From an uncultured Lachnospiraceae bacterium (GTDB lineage Bacteria; Bacillota; Clostridia; Lachnospirales; Lachnospiraceae), in assembly GCA_905234595.1 (NCBI GenBank), contig CAJOID010000021.1:1-34067 (forward strand): a DNA stretch of 34,067 nucleotides, read 5' to 3'. The notes beneath the pieces were generated by a model that was not told the DNA's origin, did no database searches, and was given only the letters and a program-made list of their open reading frames with translations. This document shows positions 17,437-25,529 of this stretch, one piece after another (positions within the stretch are counted from its first letter, which is position 1; every line of letters begins with the position of its first letter). The position numbers and the translations under genes were made by a program.

Positions 17437-18279
17437 GTGTTAGGAATCATAGATGTGGGTGGAGGAACCCGTGGTATATATGGCGCCGGTGTGTTGGATT
17501 ATCTGCTGGACCAGCATATCACAGCTGACTGTTTCATCGGTGTATCCGCAGGTACTGCCAACGGAGCTTCCTATCTGGCAGGACAGCGCGGACGCAATTA
17601 CAGATTCTATACCGAATACATATTTCGCAAGGATTATATGAGCCTGCGTAATATGATGAAGACCGGTTCTTATATCAATCTCGAATACATATACGGAACA
17701 CTGTCGGGCGAAGATGGAGAGAATCCGTTTGCGTTTGATGTCTTCATGGATAATCCCGCTAAATTTATCATTGTCACGACCGATGCTTTCACCGGAGAGC
17801 CGGTTTACTTCGACAAGGATGACATGAGCAGGGACCATTATGAGACACTGATGACATCCAGTTGTGTGCCGGGGGTTAACCGGCCGTATATATTCCGTGG
17901 CAAGCCTTATTTTGACGGCGGGATCAGCGATCCCATACCGATCAAAAAAGCATATGAACTGGGATGCGATAAACTGATCGTGATACTGACAAGACCCAAG
18001 AAAGCATTCCGCAAGCCCAGAGCCGATCTGCATGTGTCCAAGATCGTATCGTTCAGGTTCCCTTATGCGGCTGATGCGATCAAAGTCAGATGTGATGTAT
18101 ATAATGAGCAGCTCAAATATGCACTCAAACTTGAGGAAGAGGGTAAGCTCATAATAGTGGCTCCGGATGATATCAGTAATCTGAGGACACTGTCCAAGGA
18201 TGTGACCGTATTGAACCGTATGTACCGCAAAGGATACACCGATGCGATCAAGGTTAAAGAGTATCTTAAGAAACCCTGA
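17437..18279 (+). CDS. patatin-like phospholipase (YjjU/RssA group)
   Basis: A patatin-family lipid acyl hydrolase of about 280 residues. It has an oxyanion motif GGGTRGIYGAG near the N-terminus, the nucleophile elbow GVSAG (Ser), and the catalytic Asp in YFDGGISDPIP, so the Ser-Asp dyad is complete. The C-terminal region carries the LIVILTRPK strand usual for the YjjU-like bacterial group, which often runs to about 280-300 residues. I chose GTG 17437 instead of the GTG at 17419 because GAGG at 17425-17428 sits 8 bases before it, whereas 17419 has no ribosome site and adds six residues ahead of the conserved domain. It follows the cyclase by 33 bases. Substrate is not predictable. Confidence 0.88.
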   Translation: MLGIIDVGGGTRGIYGAGVLDYLLDQHITADCFIGVSAGTANGASYLAGQRGRNYRFYTEYIFRKDYMSLRNMMKTGSYINLEYIYGTLSGEDGENPFAFDVFMDNPAKFIIVTTDAFTGEPVYFDKDDMSRDHYETLMTSSCVPGVNRPYIFRGKPYFDGGISDPIPIKKAYELGCDKLIVILTRPKKAFRKPRADLHVSKIVSFRFPYAADAIKVRCDVYNEQLKYALKLEEEGKLIIVAPDDISNLRTLSKDVTVLNRMYRKGYTDAIKVKEYLKKP

Positions 18280-18295
18280 TAACAGTCGTTTTGGA

Positions 18296-18324
18296 TTGAC
18301 TGGAAATCGGGCCTATGCTAATGT
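18296..18324 (+). promoter_or_regulatory. promoter of apt
   Basis: TTGACT at 18296-18301, a 17-base spacer, then TAATGT at 18319-18324 preceded by an extended -10 TG (18316-18317). Start of transcription would be near 18331, giving a leader of about 25 bases with GAGGAA at 18345-18350. Confidence 0.5.
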
Positions 18325-18355
18325 GAATTCGTGAGTTTTATTGTGAGGAACAAGC

Positions 18356-18880
18356 ATGAAACAGATTGAAGATTACGTCAGAACCATACCGGATTTTCCC
18401 GAACCCGGCATCATGTTCAGAGACATCACCACGGTACTTCAGGACGCCGAAGGATTTCATCTGGCAATAGATGAGCTGAACCAGCTTCTTACCGGTCTTG
18501 AATTTGATGCGATAGTGGGAGCGGAGTCACGCGGATTCATCCTTGGCGCGCCTCTGGCATATGAGAGACATAAGCCTTTCATACTCGTCCGTAAGAAAGG
18601 CAAACTGCCCTGCGAGACCGTTTCACAGGATTATGATCTCGAGTATGGCAAAGCTACCATTGAGATGCATAAGGATGCCATTGCTCCCGGACAGAAGGTT
18701 GTGATTGTGGATGACCTGATCGCTACCGGAGGAACTCTGGAAGCTTCCGCCAAACTGGTAGAGAGCCTGGGCGGTGAAGTGGTCAAGATCATCTGCCTGA
18801 TGGAACTCGCGGGACTTAAAGGCCGTGATAAGCTGGCAAAGTATGACGTGGAATCCGTCATCACCTATGAAGGTAAATAA
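18356..18880 (+). CDS. apt: adenine phosphoribosyltransferase
   Basis: Converts adenine and PRPP to AMP in the cytoplasm (purine salvage). The 174-residue length and sequence are typical of Apt: DFPEPGIMFRDIT near the N-terminus, the adenine-site segment VGAESRGFILGAPLA, the flexible-loop region RKKGKLPCETVSQDYDLEYG, and a complete PRPP motif VVIVDDLIATGGTL with both acidic residues. It has its own promoter, and the purine permease follows, which fits coordinated uptake and salvage. Confidence 0.97.
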   Translation: MKQIEDYVRTIPDFPEPGIMFRDITTVLQDAEGFHLAIDELNQLLTGLEFDAIVGAESRGFILGAPLAYERHKPFILVRKKGKLPCETVSQDYDLEYGKATIEMHKDAIAPGQKVVIVDDLIATGGTLEASAKLVESLGGEVVKIICLMELAGLKGRDKLAKYDVESVITYEGK

Positions 18881-18896
18881 CGCATGAGTATGCGTT
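18879..18896 (+). other. hairpin between apt and the purine permease
   Basis: A perfect 7-bp stem AACGCAT/ATGCGTT with a GAGT loop begins at the last bases of the apt stop. There is no U-tract, so it is probably not a terminator. It may protect the apt 3' end or partly uncouple the two genes. Seen directly; role inferred. Confidence 0.45.
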
Positions 18897-18926
18897 CATA
18901 AATCATCCAAATCTAAGGAGGAAGAG

Positions 18927-20267
18927 ATGGAAAACTTTTTTAAACTCAAAGACAACGGTACAGACGTCAAAACAGAAGTCGTAGCCGGTCTGACCACGTT
19001 CATGACGATGGCCTACATCCTCGCCGTGAACCCCTCGATCCTGGCTGCATCCGGTATGGATCCGACAGCTATACTTATGGCTACCGCTCTGGCATCATTC
19101 ATCGGTACCGTGTGCATGGCGCTCCTGGCTAATTATCCTTTCGCGCTTGCACCCGGACTAGGACTGAACGCATACTTTGCTTACACCGTATGCGGTGCTA
19201 TGGGTTACTCATGGCAGTTCGCACTCTTTGCAGTGTTCGTAGAGGGTATCGTTTTCGTGATCCTCTCAGTGACCAACGTACGTGAGGCCATATTCAACGC
19301 GATCCCGCTTACTCTTAAGAAGGGCGTCAGCGTAGGTATCGGTCTGTTCGTTGCTTTCATCGGACTGCAGAACGGTTCCATCGTTGTTAATAACGATGCT
19401 ACACTCGTAGGCCTTGTAAGTTTCAAAGAAGATTTCACAAACGTAGGTATATGCGCTTTACTTGCCATCATCGGTACCTTCGTTATCGCTATCCTTCACT
19501 ATAAGAAAATCAAGGGCTCGATCCTGATCGGTGTTCTGATCACATGGGTACTTGGTATCATCTGTGAGGTTACGGGCCTGTACACAGGCATGTCTGTTCT
19601 TCCTCACTGGAGCAACTTCAACCTCGCAGCTCTCGGGCTGACATTCGGACAGTGCTTCTCGGGCGCAGCGTTTGAGAACTTCCGTATACTTGATTTCGTG
19701 ATCATCATGTTCTCATTCCTGTTCGTAGATGTATTCGATACGATCGGTACTCTGATCGGATGTGCAAACAAGGCAGGTATGCTCGATGCAGAGGGTAAGC
19801 TTCCCCGCATTAAGCAGGCACTCCTTGCTGACGCTGTTGCAACCAGCGCAGGTGCCGTACTCGGTACCTCCACTACCACAACATTCGTAGAGAGCTCCGC
19901 AGGTGTATCCGAAGGCGGACGTACAGGTCTGTCGGCTATCGTTACCGGAATTATGTTCCTGATTGCTATCTTCCTGTCACCTATCTTCATCGCTATCCCC
20001 GGATTTGCTACCGCACCGGCACTCATCTTCGTAGGATTCCTGATGATCACTGCAGTTGTAGATATCGACTTCAATGACCTGACAGAGGCTATACCTGCTT
20101 ACCTTGCACTTGTAGCTATGCCCATCCTTTACAGCATCTCCGACGGTATCGCCGTAGGTGTTATCTCTTACGTAGTTATCAATGCATGCTGTGGTAAGGC
20201 TAAGAAGATCAGCCCGCTGATGTATGTGCTGGCTGTACTGTTCGTACTTAAGTACGTATTCCTGTAA
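18927..20267 (+). CDS. NCS2-family purine permease (AzgA/PbuG type)
   Basis: A 446-residue polytopic transporter (about 12-14 helices) for uptake of hypoxanthine, guanine or adenine. The N-terminus FFKLKDNGTDVKTEVVAGLTTFMTMAYI is diagnostic, as are ALAPGLGLNAYFAYTV and the later DVFDTIGTLIG and TTTTFVESSAGVSEGGRTGL segments. The exact nucleobase cannot be assigned. A strong AAGGAGG precedes the ATG. All four arginine codons are CGT/CGC, whereas neighbouring genes often use AGG/AGA, consistent with high expression. It forms a salvage unit with apt and ends at a long intrinsic terminator. Confidence 0.95.
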   Translation: MENFFKLKDNGTDVKTEVVAGLTTFMTMAYILAVNPSILAASGMDPTAILMATALASFIGTVCMALLANYPFALAPGLGLNAYFAYTVCGAMGYSWQFALFAVFVEGIVFVILSVTNVREAIFNAIPLTLKKGVSVGIGLFVAFIGLQNGSIVVNNDATLVGLVSFKEDFTNVGICALLAIIGTFVIAILHYKKIKGSILIGVLITWVLGIICEVTGLYTGMSVLPHWSNFNLAALGLTFGQCFSGAAFENFRILDFVIIMFSFLFVDVFDTIGTLIGCANKAGMLDAEGKLPRIKQALLADAVATSAGAVLGTSTTTTFVESSAGVSEGGRTGLSAIVTGIMFLIAIFLSPIFIAIPGFATAPALIFVGFLMITAVVDIDFNDLTEAIPAYLALVAMPILYSISDGIAVGVISYVVINACCGKAKKISPLMYVLAVLFVLKYVFL

Positions 20268-20284
20268 GGTATTGATCTGGATAC

Positions 20285-20348
20285 GCTTGCATATAGTATT
20301 ACTCCCGCAGGCACCTGCGTGGAGTATATACTATATGCAAGCTTTTTT
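20285..20348 (+). terminator. very long intrinsic terminator after the purine permease
   Basis: A 15-bp perfect outer stem (GCTTGCATATAGTAT, 20285-20299, with its complement at 20328-20342) continues inward with ACTCC/GGAGT and CGCAG/CTGCG around a GCAC loop. The total is about 26 bp with two single-base bulges. TTTTTT follows at 20343-20348. The opposite strand lacks a T-run, so it acts in the plus direction. It ends only 20 bases before the next gene's start codon. Confidence 0.9.
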
Positions 20349-20368
20349 ATTCTCAGGGGATAATACAT

Positions 20369-23300
20369 ATGAAAAAAAACTGGAACGAGGGCTGGGAGTT
20401 CAATCTGAATGACTCGCCGGAAGAACTGAAGAATGATGTGTGGGAGCAGGTCACACTGCCTCACGACTGGCTGATATACGATACCTCGGATCTGTATCGT
20501 GACGGATACGGCAGATACCGTAAGGTGTTTGATGTGGACGCCGACCGTATCAGGTCATCGGGTGCACATGTGTTCATCGTGTTTGACGGCGTCTATATGG
20601 ATTCCGCATATTATCTGAACGGTGAACAGATCGGAGAGTGGAAGTACGGGTACTCGCAGTATGTGCTCGAACTGCCTGCGGATAAGCTCATTCGGGGCAG
20701 GAATGAACTGATGGTCGGAGTGAACTTCAGATCTCCCAATTCCAGATGGTATTCGGGTGCCGGCATATACCGTGATGTAACATTTGTGGAGACACCGGCC
20801 GTATATATCCCCGAGAACGGAGTCTATATCCATACGCAGGAGACTGAGGACGGTTATCTGCTGTATGTGGATACGGAAATATGCGGAAGCGCACATCCCG
20901 CTGATGAGACTGTACAGACGTCTCTGTATGATGCGGACGGAGAGCCGGTCGGATTGGTGCCTGCGGATGCGGAGAAGGCCGGCAGAGCCCTAAATAAACC
21001 CTTCACAGAGCCTGCTTCGTCAGAGGTATATTTTGTCAGGGCTCCGCATCTGTGGTCGGTCGAAGAGCCATATCTGTACACAGTTGAGACGTTACTGGGT
21101 GGGCAGAGGACTGTAAACAGGATCGGGTTCAAAAATGCCGTATGCGATGTAAACAGCGGATTCTTTTTGAACGGACGGCACATGAAGCTCAACGGCGTCT
21201 GTGAGCATCATGATCTGGGCGTGCTCGGTGCGGAGTTTCATAAGTCCGCCATGCGGCGCAAACTTGAGATCCTGCGAGGTATGGGAGTAAATGCCATACG
21301 CGGAACGCATAATATGATGGCCACAGGTCTTCTGGAACTGTGCGATGAGATGGGGTTCCTGTACATATCCGAAGCCTTTGATATGTGGAACCATCCGAAG
21401 ACGGAGTATGACTATGCGAGATTCTTTGATGAGTGGCATGAACGTGATGTTGCAAGCTGGGTTCGCAGAGACCGAAATCATCCCTGTGTGATCATGTGGA
21501 GTATCGGTAATGAGATAGCCGACATCCATAATTATGAGCAGGAAGGCCGGGAAATGACATCTCACCTGATGAAGCTGGTCATGGGACACGATTACCGTGC
21601 TAATGCATATATAACTCAGGGTTCCAACTATATGCCCTGGGAGAATGCACAGAAGTGTGCGGATATACTTAAAGTCGCGGGATACAATTACGGTGAAACA
21701 TGTTATGAAGAGCATCACCGTGAACATCCCGACTGGGTCATCTACGGAAGTGAGACATCATCGATCACGCAGAGCAGGGGCGTATATCATCTGCCGCTTT
21801 CGGCCAATTCGCTGGGAGAAGAGGATGAACAGTGTTCGGCCCTGGGAAACTCGACCACGAGCTGGTCTGCGAAGAGCTATGAACTGTGTGCTGCGATCGA
21901 TCGCGATACGGTTTTCTCACAGGGACAGTTCCTGTGGTCGGGATTCGATTATATTGGGGAACCTACGCCCTATAAGACCAGAAGCTGTTACTTCGGCCAG
22001 ATCGATACGGCCGGATTTCCCAAGGATTCATATTACTTCTGGAAATCCTGCTGGTTGGACGCCGGGGCTGATCCTTTCGTACATATATTTCCGTACTGGG
22101 ATTTTAATCCCGGACAGACGGTTGATGTGAGAGTGGTATCCAATCTCCCTGAAGTCGAACTCTTCTTAAACGGCAGGAGTCTGGGACGGCAGACTCTCGA
22201 TCATGAGCCCGGCAGCGGTCATCATCTGATAGCCGATTATCAGGTGGCTTACGAAACGGGAGAGTTAAGTGCGAAGGCATATGCATCCGTTGGGGCTTTT
22301 GCTGCGGAAGTAAGGACATCGAGACACAGTTTCGGTAATACCGATCATATAGAGTGGAAGAGATACAGTTTCACATCTGACGATGCACCGCAGGATATAG
22401 CTTATTATGAGATCACAGCCATAGACGCCGGCGGATATCCCGTCGAAAACGCCTGTGACAGGGTTGAATCCCGTGTTATATCCGGCGGAAGGCTGATCGG
22501 AATGGATAACGGAGACAGTGCAGATCCCGACGGTTACAGAGTGAACAGCAGGAGGCTGTTTAACGGACGGCTGCTGGCTGCCGTTAAGACAGATCCGGAG
22601 TCAGCGGCAGAGCCGGATGTGGAGTTTGCCGTTGCCGACGATCATCCGGATGTGAGACGGATCACACTTAAGTGCGATGAGGACAGGGTTCTTACCGGTG
22701 AACACAGGACTGTTAAGATCATGAGTTCCATCGAACCTCCGTCAGCTGCGGATCATGAGGTAACATATCGGATAGTCGATGATATGGGGATCAGATCTCA
22801 TCTGGCGACATTGACCGTGGAGCGCTCATCCGGGTGTAAGGATATCATAACGGTTACAGCTGCAGGTGACGGGCACTTCAGACTGCGTGCGACCGCCGGC
22901 GGAGAGGGACAGGCTGTCCGTGTGATATCGGATCTTGAGTTTGATGTGACCGGGTGCGGTGAAGCTTTTCGTAATCCCTATGAATTCATTGCGGGCAGCA
23001 CATATACATCGTCGATCGGAGAGGTGGGCAGCGGCAATGAGAAGGGGTTTGCGACAGCACGTGGCGAACGCACCGTGGTTACTTTTGAAGGCCTTGATTT
23101 CGGCACGTACGGCGCGGACAGGATCACGATACCGATATTTGCGCTTGATTCCGATGACGTGCCTTTGAAGGTCTGGGAAGGCATACCGGGTTCGGGTACG
23201 GAGAGACTGCTGCTTGATACGGTCTATTCCAAACCTAGGCAGTGGGCCGTATTTATCGAGGACAGCTGGGAACTGCTGCACAGAGTCAGCGGCATAACAG

Positions 23301-23758
23301 CAGTCAGCTTTGAATTCGAACGCAAAGTGCATGTCAGGGGATTTGTGTTTGATAAAGCCGATAAAGCTCATTCCGGACTCTATGCCGGCGAGGCCGATGC
23401 AATATACGGTGATGAATTCAGAAAGTGTGATCAAAGGATTGAAAAGATCGGGAATAACGTATCTCTGGAGTTTAAGGATATGGATTTCGGGGATGAGGGT
23501 ATAAAGAGCCTGACGATATGCGGACGTACACCCAATCCGGTAAATCCGGTTCATGTGAGATTCTTCAGAGGTGAGGAAACGGTTCAGGAAGTGTGTGAGT
23601 TCAGGGGATGTCTTAAACCGGATGATTCTCAGAGTGACAGAACTGACGGCTATATGCAGCAGACTTTTGAAATGCCGCGCATTACGGGAAAATGGGACGT
23701 ATCGTTCATATTCCTGCCGGGTTCTGATTTTGACTTTGAATCGTTTATGTTCAGATAG
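20369..23758 (+). CDS. GH2 beta-galactosidase-like enzyme with extended C-terminus
   Basis: A 1129-residue glycoside hydrolase family 2 protein without signal peptide, so probably cytoplasmic. It starts with the GH2 sugar-binding jelly roll (WNEGWEFNL, TLPHDWL, YRKVFDV), then the Ig-like domain, then the TIM barrel (NGRHMKLNGVCEHHDLG, IRGTHNM). The acid/base is Glu382 in SIGNEIAD and the nucleophile Glu462 in YGSETSS. After about residue 560 come beta-sandwich domains of the kind found in DUF4982-containing GH2 enzymes, then two repeated ~120-residue beta domains (about 870-1129; each with a VxFEGLDFG / LEFKDMDFG strand) that look like carbohydrate-binding modules. AGGGGA at 20355-20360 supports the start. 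The stop overlaps the convergent ABC gene by 8 bases. Beta-galactosidase is most likely; glucuronidase or mannosidase cannot be excluded. Confidence 0.9.
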   Translation: MKKNWNEGWEFNLNDSPEELKNDVWEQVTLPHDWLIYDTSDLYRDGYGRYRKVFDVDADRIRSSGAHVFIVFDGVYMDSAYYLNGEQIGEWKYGYSQYVLELPADKLIRGRNELMVGVNFRSPNSRWYSGAGIYRDVTFVETPAVYIPENGVYIHTQETEDGYLLYVDTEICGSAHPADETVQTSLYDADGEPVGLVPADAEKAGRALNKPFTEPASSEVYFVRAPHLWSVEEPYLYTVETLLGGQRTVNRIGFKNAVCDVNSGFFLNGRHMKLNGVCEHHDLGVLGAEFHKSAMRRKLEILRGMGVNAIRGTHNMMATGLLELCDEMGFLYISEAFDMWNHPKTEYDYARFFDEWHERDVASWVRRDRNHPCVIMWSIGNEIADIHNYEQEGREMTSHLMKLVMGHDYRANAYITQGSNYMPWENAQKCADILKVAGYNYGETCYEEHHREHPDWVIYGSETSSITQSRGVYHLPLSANSLGEEDEQCSALGNSTTSWSAKSYELCAAIDRDTVFSQGQFLWSGFDYIGEPTPYKTRSCYFGQIDTAGFPKDSYYFWKSCWLDAGADPFVHIFPYWDFNPGQTVDVRVVSNLPEVELFLNGRSLGRQTLDHEPGSGHHLIADYQVAYETGELSAKAYASVGAFAAEVRTSRHSFGNTDHIEWKRYSFTSDDAPQDIAYYEITAIDAGGYPVENACDRVESRVISGGRLIGMDNGDSADPDGYRVNSRRLFNGRLLAAVKTDPESAAEPDVEFAVADDHPDVRRITLKCDEDRVLTGEHRTVKIMSSIEPPSAADHEVTYRIVDDMGIRSHLATLTVERSSGCKDIITVTAAGDGHFRLRATAGGEGQAVRVISDLEFDVTGCGEAFRNPYEFIAGSTYTSSIGEVGSGNEKGFATARGERTVVTFEGLDFGTYGADRITIPIFALDSDDVPLKVWEGIPGSGTERLLLDTVYSKPRQWAVFIEDSWELLHRVSGITAVSFEFERKVHVRGFVFDKADKAHSGLYAGEADAIYGDEFRKCDQRIEKIGNNVSLEFKDMDFGDEGIKSLTICGRTPNPVNPVHVRFFRGEETVQEVCEFRGCLKPDDSQSDRTDGYMQQTFEMPRITGKWDVSFIFLPGSDFDFESFMFR

Positions 23759-25529
23759 TATCTTCCATCTGAGCGGTGTAGAGCCTGTAGTACAGTCCCT
23801 TTTTCTCCATGAGCTCTGAGTGTGAACCGCATTCAACGATACCGCCGTCATCGATGTACATGATCTTATCACAGCCTGTGATAGTGGACAGACGATGAGC
23901 TATTACGAAACTCGTTCGGCCCTTCAGCATCGCATTTAAGCCTTGCTGGAGGGCTCTTTCCGTCTGGACATCGATACTGGATGTGGCTTCATCGAGCACC
24001 AGAATGACAGGATCGGAGAGCAGAGTGCGTGCGAACGAGATCAGCTGCTTCTGTCCCTGTGACAGGAGTGAACCGCGCTCTTTGACTTCGGATCCGTAGC
24101 CGTCAGGCATGGAAGAAATGAAAGAATCGGCACATACGGTCCTGGCGGCCGAAACGATCTCAGAACGGGTGGCATCGAGTTTGCCGTAGCGGATATTGTC
24201 TTCGATGGTACCCGAGAATATGAAACTGTCCTGCAGCATGATGCCCATCTGGCTTCTGAGAGACCTGAGAGTGACTTTGGATATGTCGTGACCGTCGATA
24301 AGTATACGTCCGCTGTCCAGGTTATAGAAGCGTGATACGAGGCTTACGATGGTACTCTTGCCCGCACCTGTGGGCCCGACCAGAGCAATGCTTTCTCCGG
24401 GCTCCACGGTGAAAGATACGTCATGAAGTATCTCCTTACCCGGTTCGTAAGAGAAGGATACATGATCGAATTCTATATGTCCCTGTATCTGGGGGATATC
24501 ATATGCATCAGGTGCATCATCAACATCGACAGGTTCGTCTATGGTCTCGAAGATACGCTCCAGATAGGCGATATTATTGATGAAATTGTTGAATATGTTG
24601 CCGAGATTCATGATGGGCTGCCAGAATCTGGCTGCATAACTGGATATGGCCACGATGACGCCCAGTGAAGTGTTGCCCTGACCGAATATCACGAGACCGC
24701 TGATGAATATGGCAGCACGTACCAGTACAGATATGGTGTCGATACCGGGCCATACGAGAGTGGAATACTCTATTGCACGCATCCATGTCTTACGACACCT
24801 GTCTGAGAGACCTTCAAAAATCTCGGCATTTTCATCCTCTCTGGCAAAGATCTGTGTGATGCGGGCACCTACGATGTTTTCCTGCAGGTATGCATTCAGG
24901 TTTGAGTTCTTGTTTGAAACCTGCTGCCATGCTTTGCGCTGCTTGTTTTTGATCCAGAACATGAAGACCATCAGCACGGGCACACCGGCCATTACGACCA
25001 AAGAGAGCCTGACATCCACTACGAACATGAAAATGATGATGAATATGAGGTTCAGGATCTCGAGTATCACATTGATCAGACCGTTGGAGAGCATGTCCGA
25101 TACCGAATTGACGTAGTTGACCACGCGGATCAGGATCTTGCCGTGCGGTCTGTCATCATAATACTGAAAAGGCAGCTTCTGCAGGTGCATGAAGATGTCG
25201 TTGCGGATGTTGTATATGATATCCTGGCTTACATTGATCATGATGGAAGAGCGGATCGTGAAAAAGATGATGCTCAGGGTATAGAATACCGCCAGCATGA
25301 CTACCAGAGTGATGAGCATGCGTACATTGCCGTCGGGTATGGCCTCATCCAATGCGTGCTGAACGATAATGGGAGAGATCAGTGCAGTGGCACCGCCGAT
25401 GGCAGACAGAACCAGAGCCAGGATCATCCTGCCTGAGAACTGTTTGATATAAACCCATGCACGAAGCAGGTGCTTTATGTCAAAAGGCTCATCCAAGAGC
25501 TCGTCTTCTTTATATGTATTCCTTGCCAT
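23751..25529 (-). CDS. ABC exporter half-transporter, catalytic-site subunit
   Basis: A 592-residue half-transporter with six transmembrane helices (about 35-320) fused to a nucleotide-binding domain. It has Walker A GPTGAGKST, Q-loop LQDSF, signature LSQGQ (one change from LSGGQ), Walker B/catalytic LVLDEATS with Glu present, and H-loop AHRLS. Together with the next subunit it forms a heterodimer of the TM287/288, BmrCD or LmrCD type for drug, lipid or peptide export. The gene is downstream of and overlaps its partner by one base (co-translated). There is no dedicated substrate-binding or peptidase domain to show what is exported. Confidence 0.93.
   Translation of the reverse strand: MARNTYKEDELLDEPFDIKHLLRAWVYIKQFSGRMILALVLSAIGGATALISPIIVQHALDEAIPDGNVRMLITLVVMLAVFYTLSIIFFTIRSSIMINVSQDIIYNIRNDIFMHLQKLPFQYYDDRPHGKILIRVVNYVNSVSDMLSNGLINVILEILNLIFIIIFMFVVDVRLSLVVMAGVPVLMVFMFWIKNKQRKAWQQVSNKNSNLNAYLQENIVGARITQIFAREDENAEIFEGLSDRCRKTWMRAIEYSTLVWPGIDTISVLVRAAIFISGLVIFGQGNTSLGVIVAISSYAARFWQPIMNLGNIFNNFINNIAYLERIFETIDEPVDVDDAPDAYDIPQIQGHIEFDHVSFSYEPGKEILHDVSFTVEPGESIALVGPTGAGKSTIVSLVSRFYNLDSGRILIDGHDISKVTLRSLRSQMGIMLQDSFIFSGTIEDNIRYGKLDATRSEIVSAARTVCADSFISSMPDGYGSEVKERGSLLSQGQKQLISFARTLLSDPVILVLDEATSSIDVQTERALQQGLNAMLKGRTSFVIAHRLSTITGCDKIMYIDDGGIVECGSHSELMEKKGLYYRLYTAQMEDTI

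Noticed and set aside
20327-20332. TATACT as a firm promoter for the GH2 gene
   Set aside because: It lies within the terminator stem with no acceptable -35 or extended TG; kept only as a possibility in a finding.
22826-23872. 348-codon minus-strand frame at the end of the GH2 gene
   Set aside because: It overlaps the GH2 C-terminus and the ABC gene end; composition is shadow-like and there is no start context.
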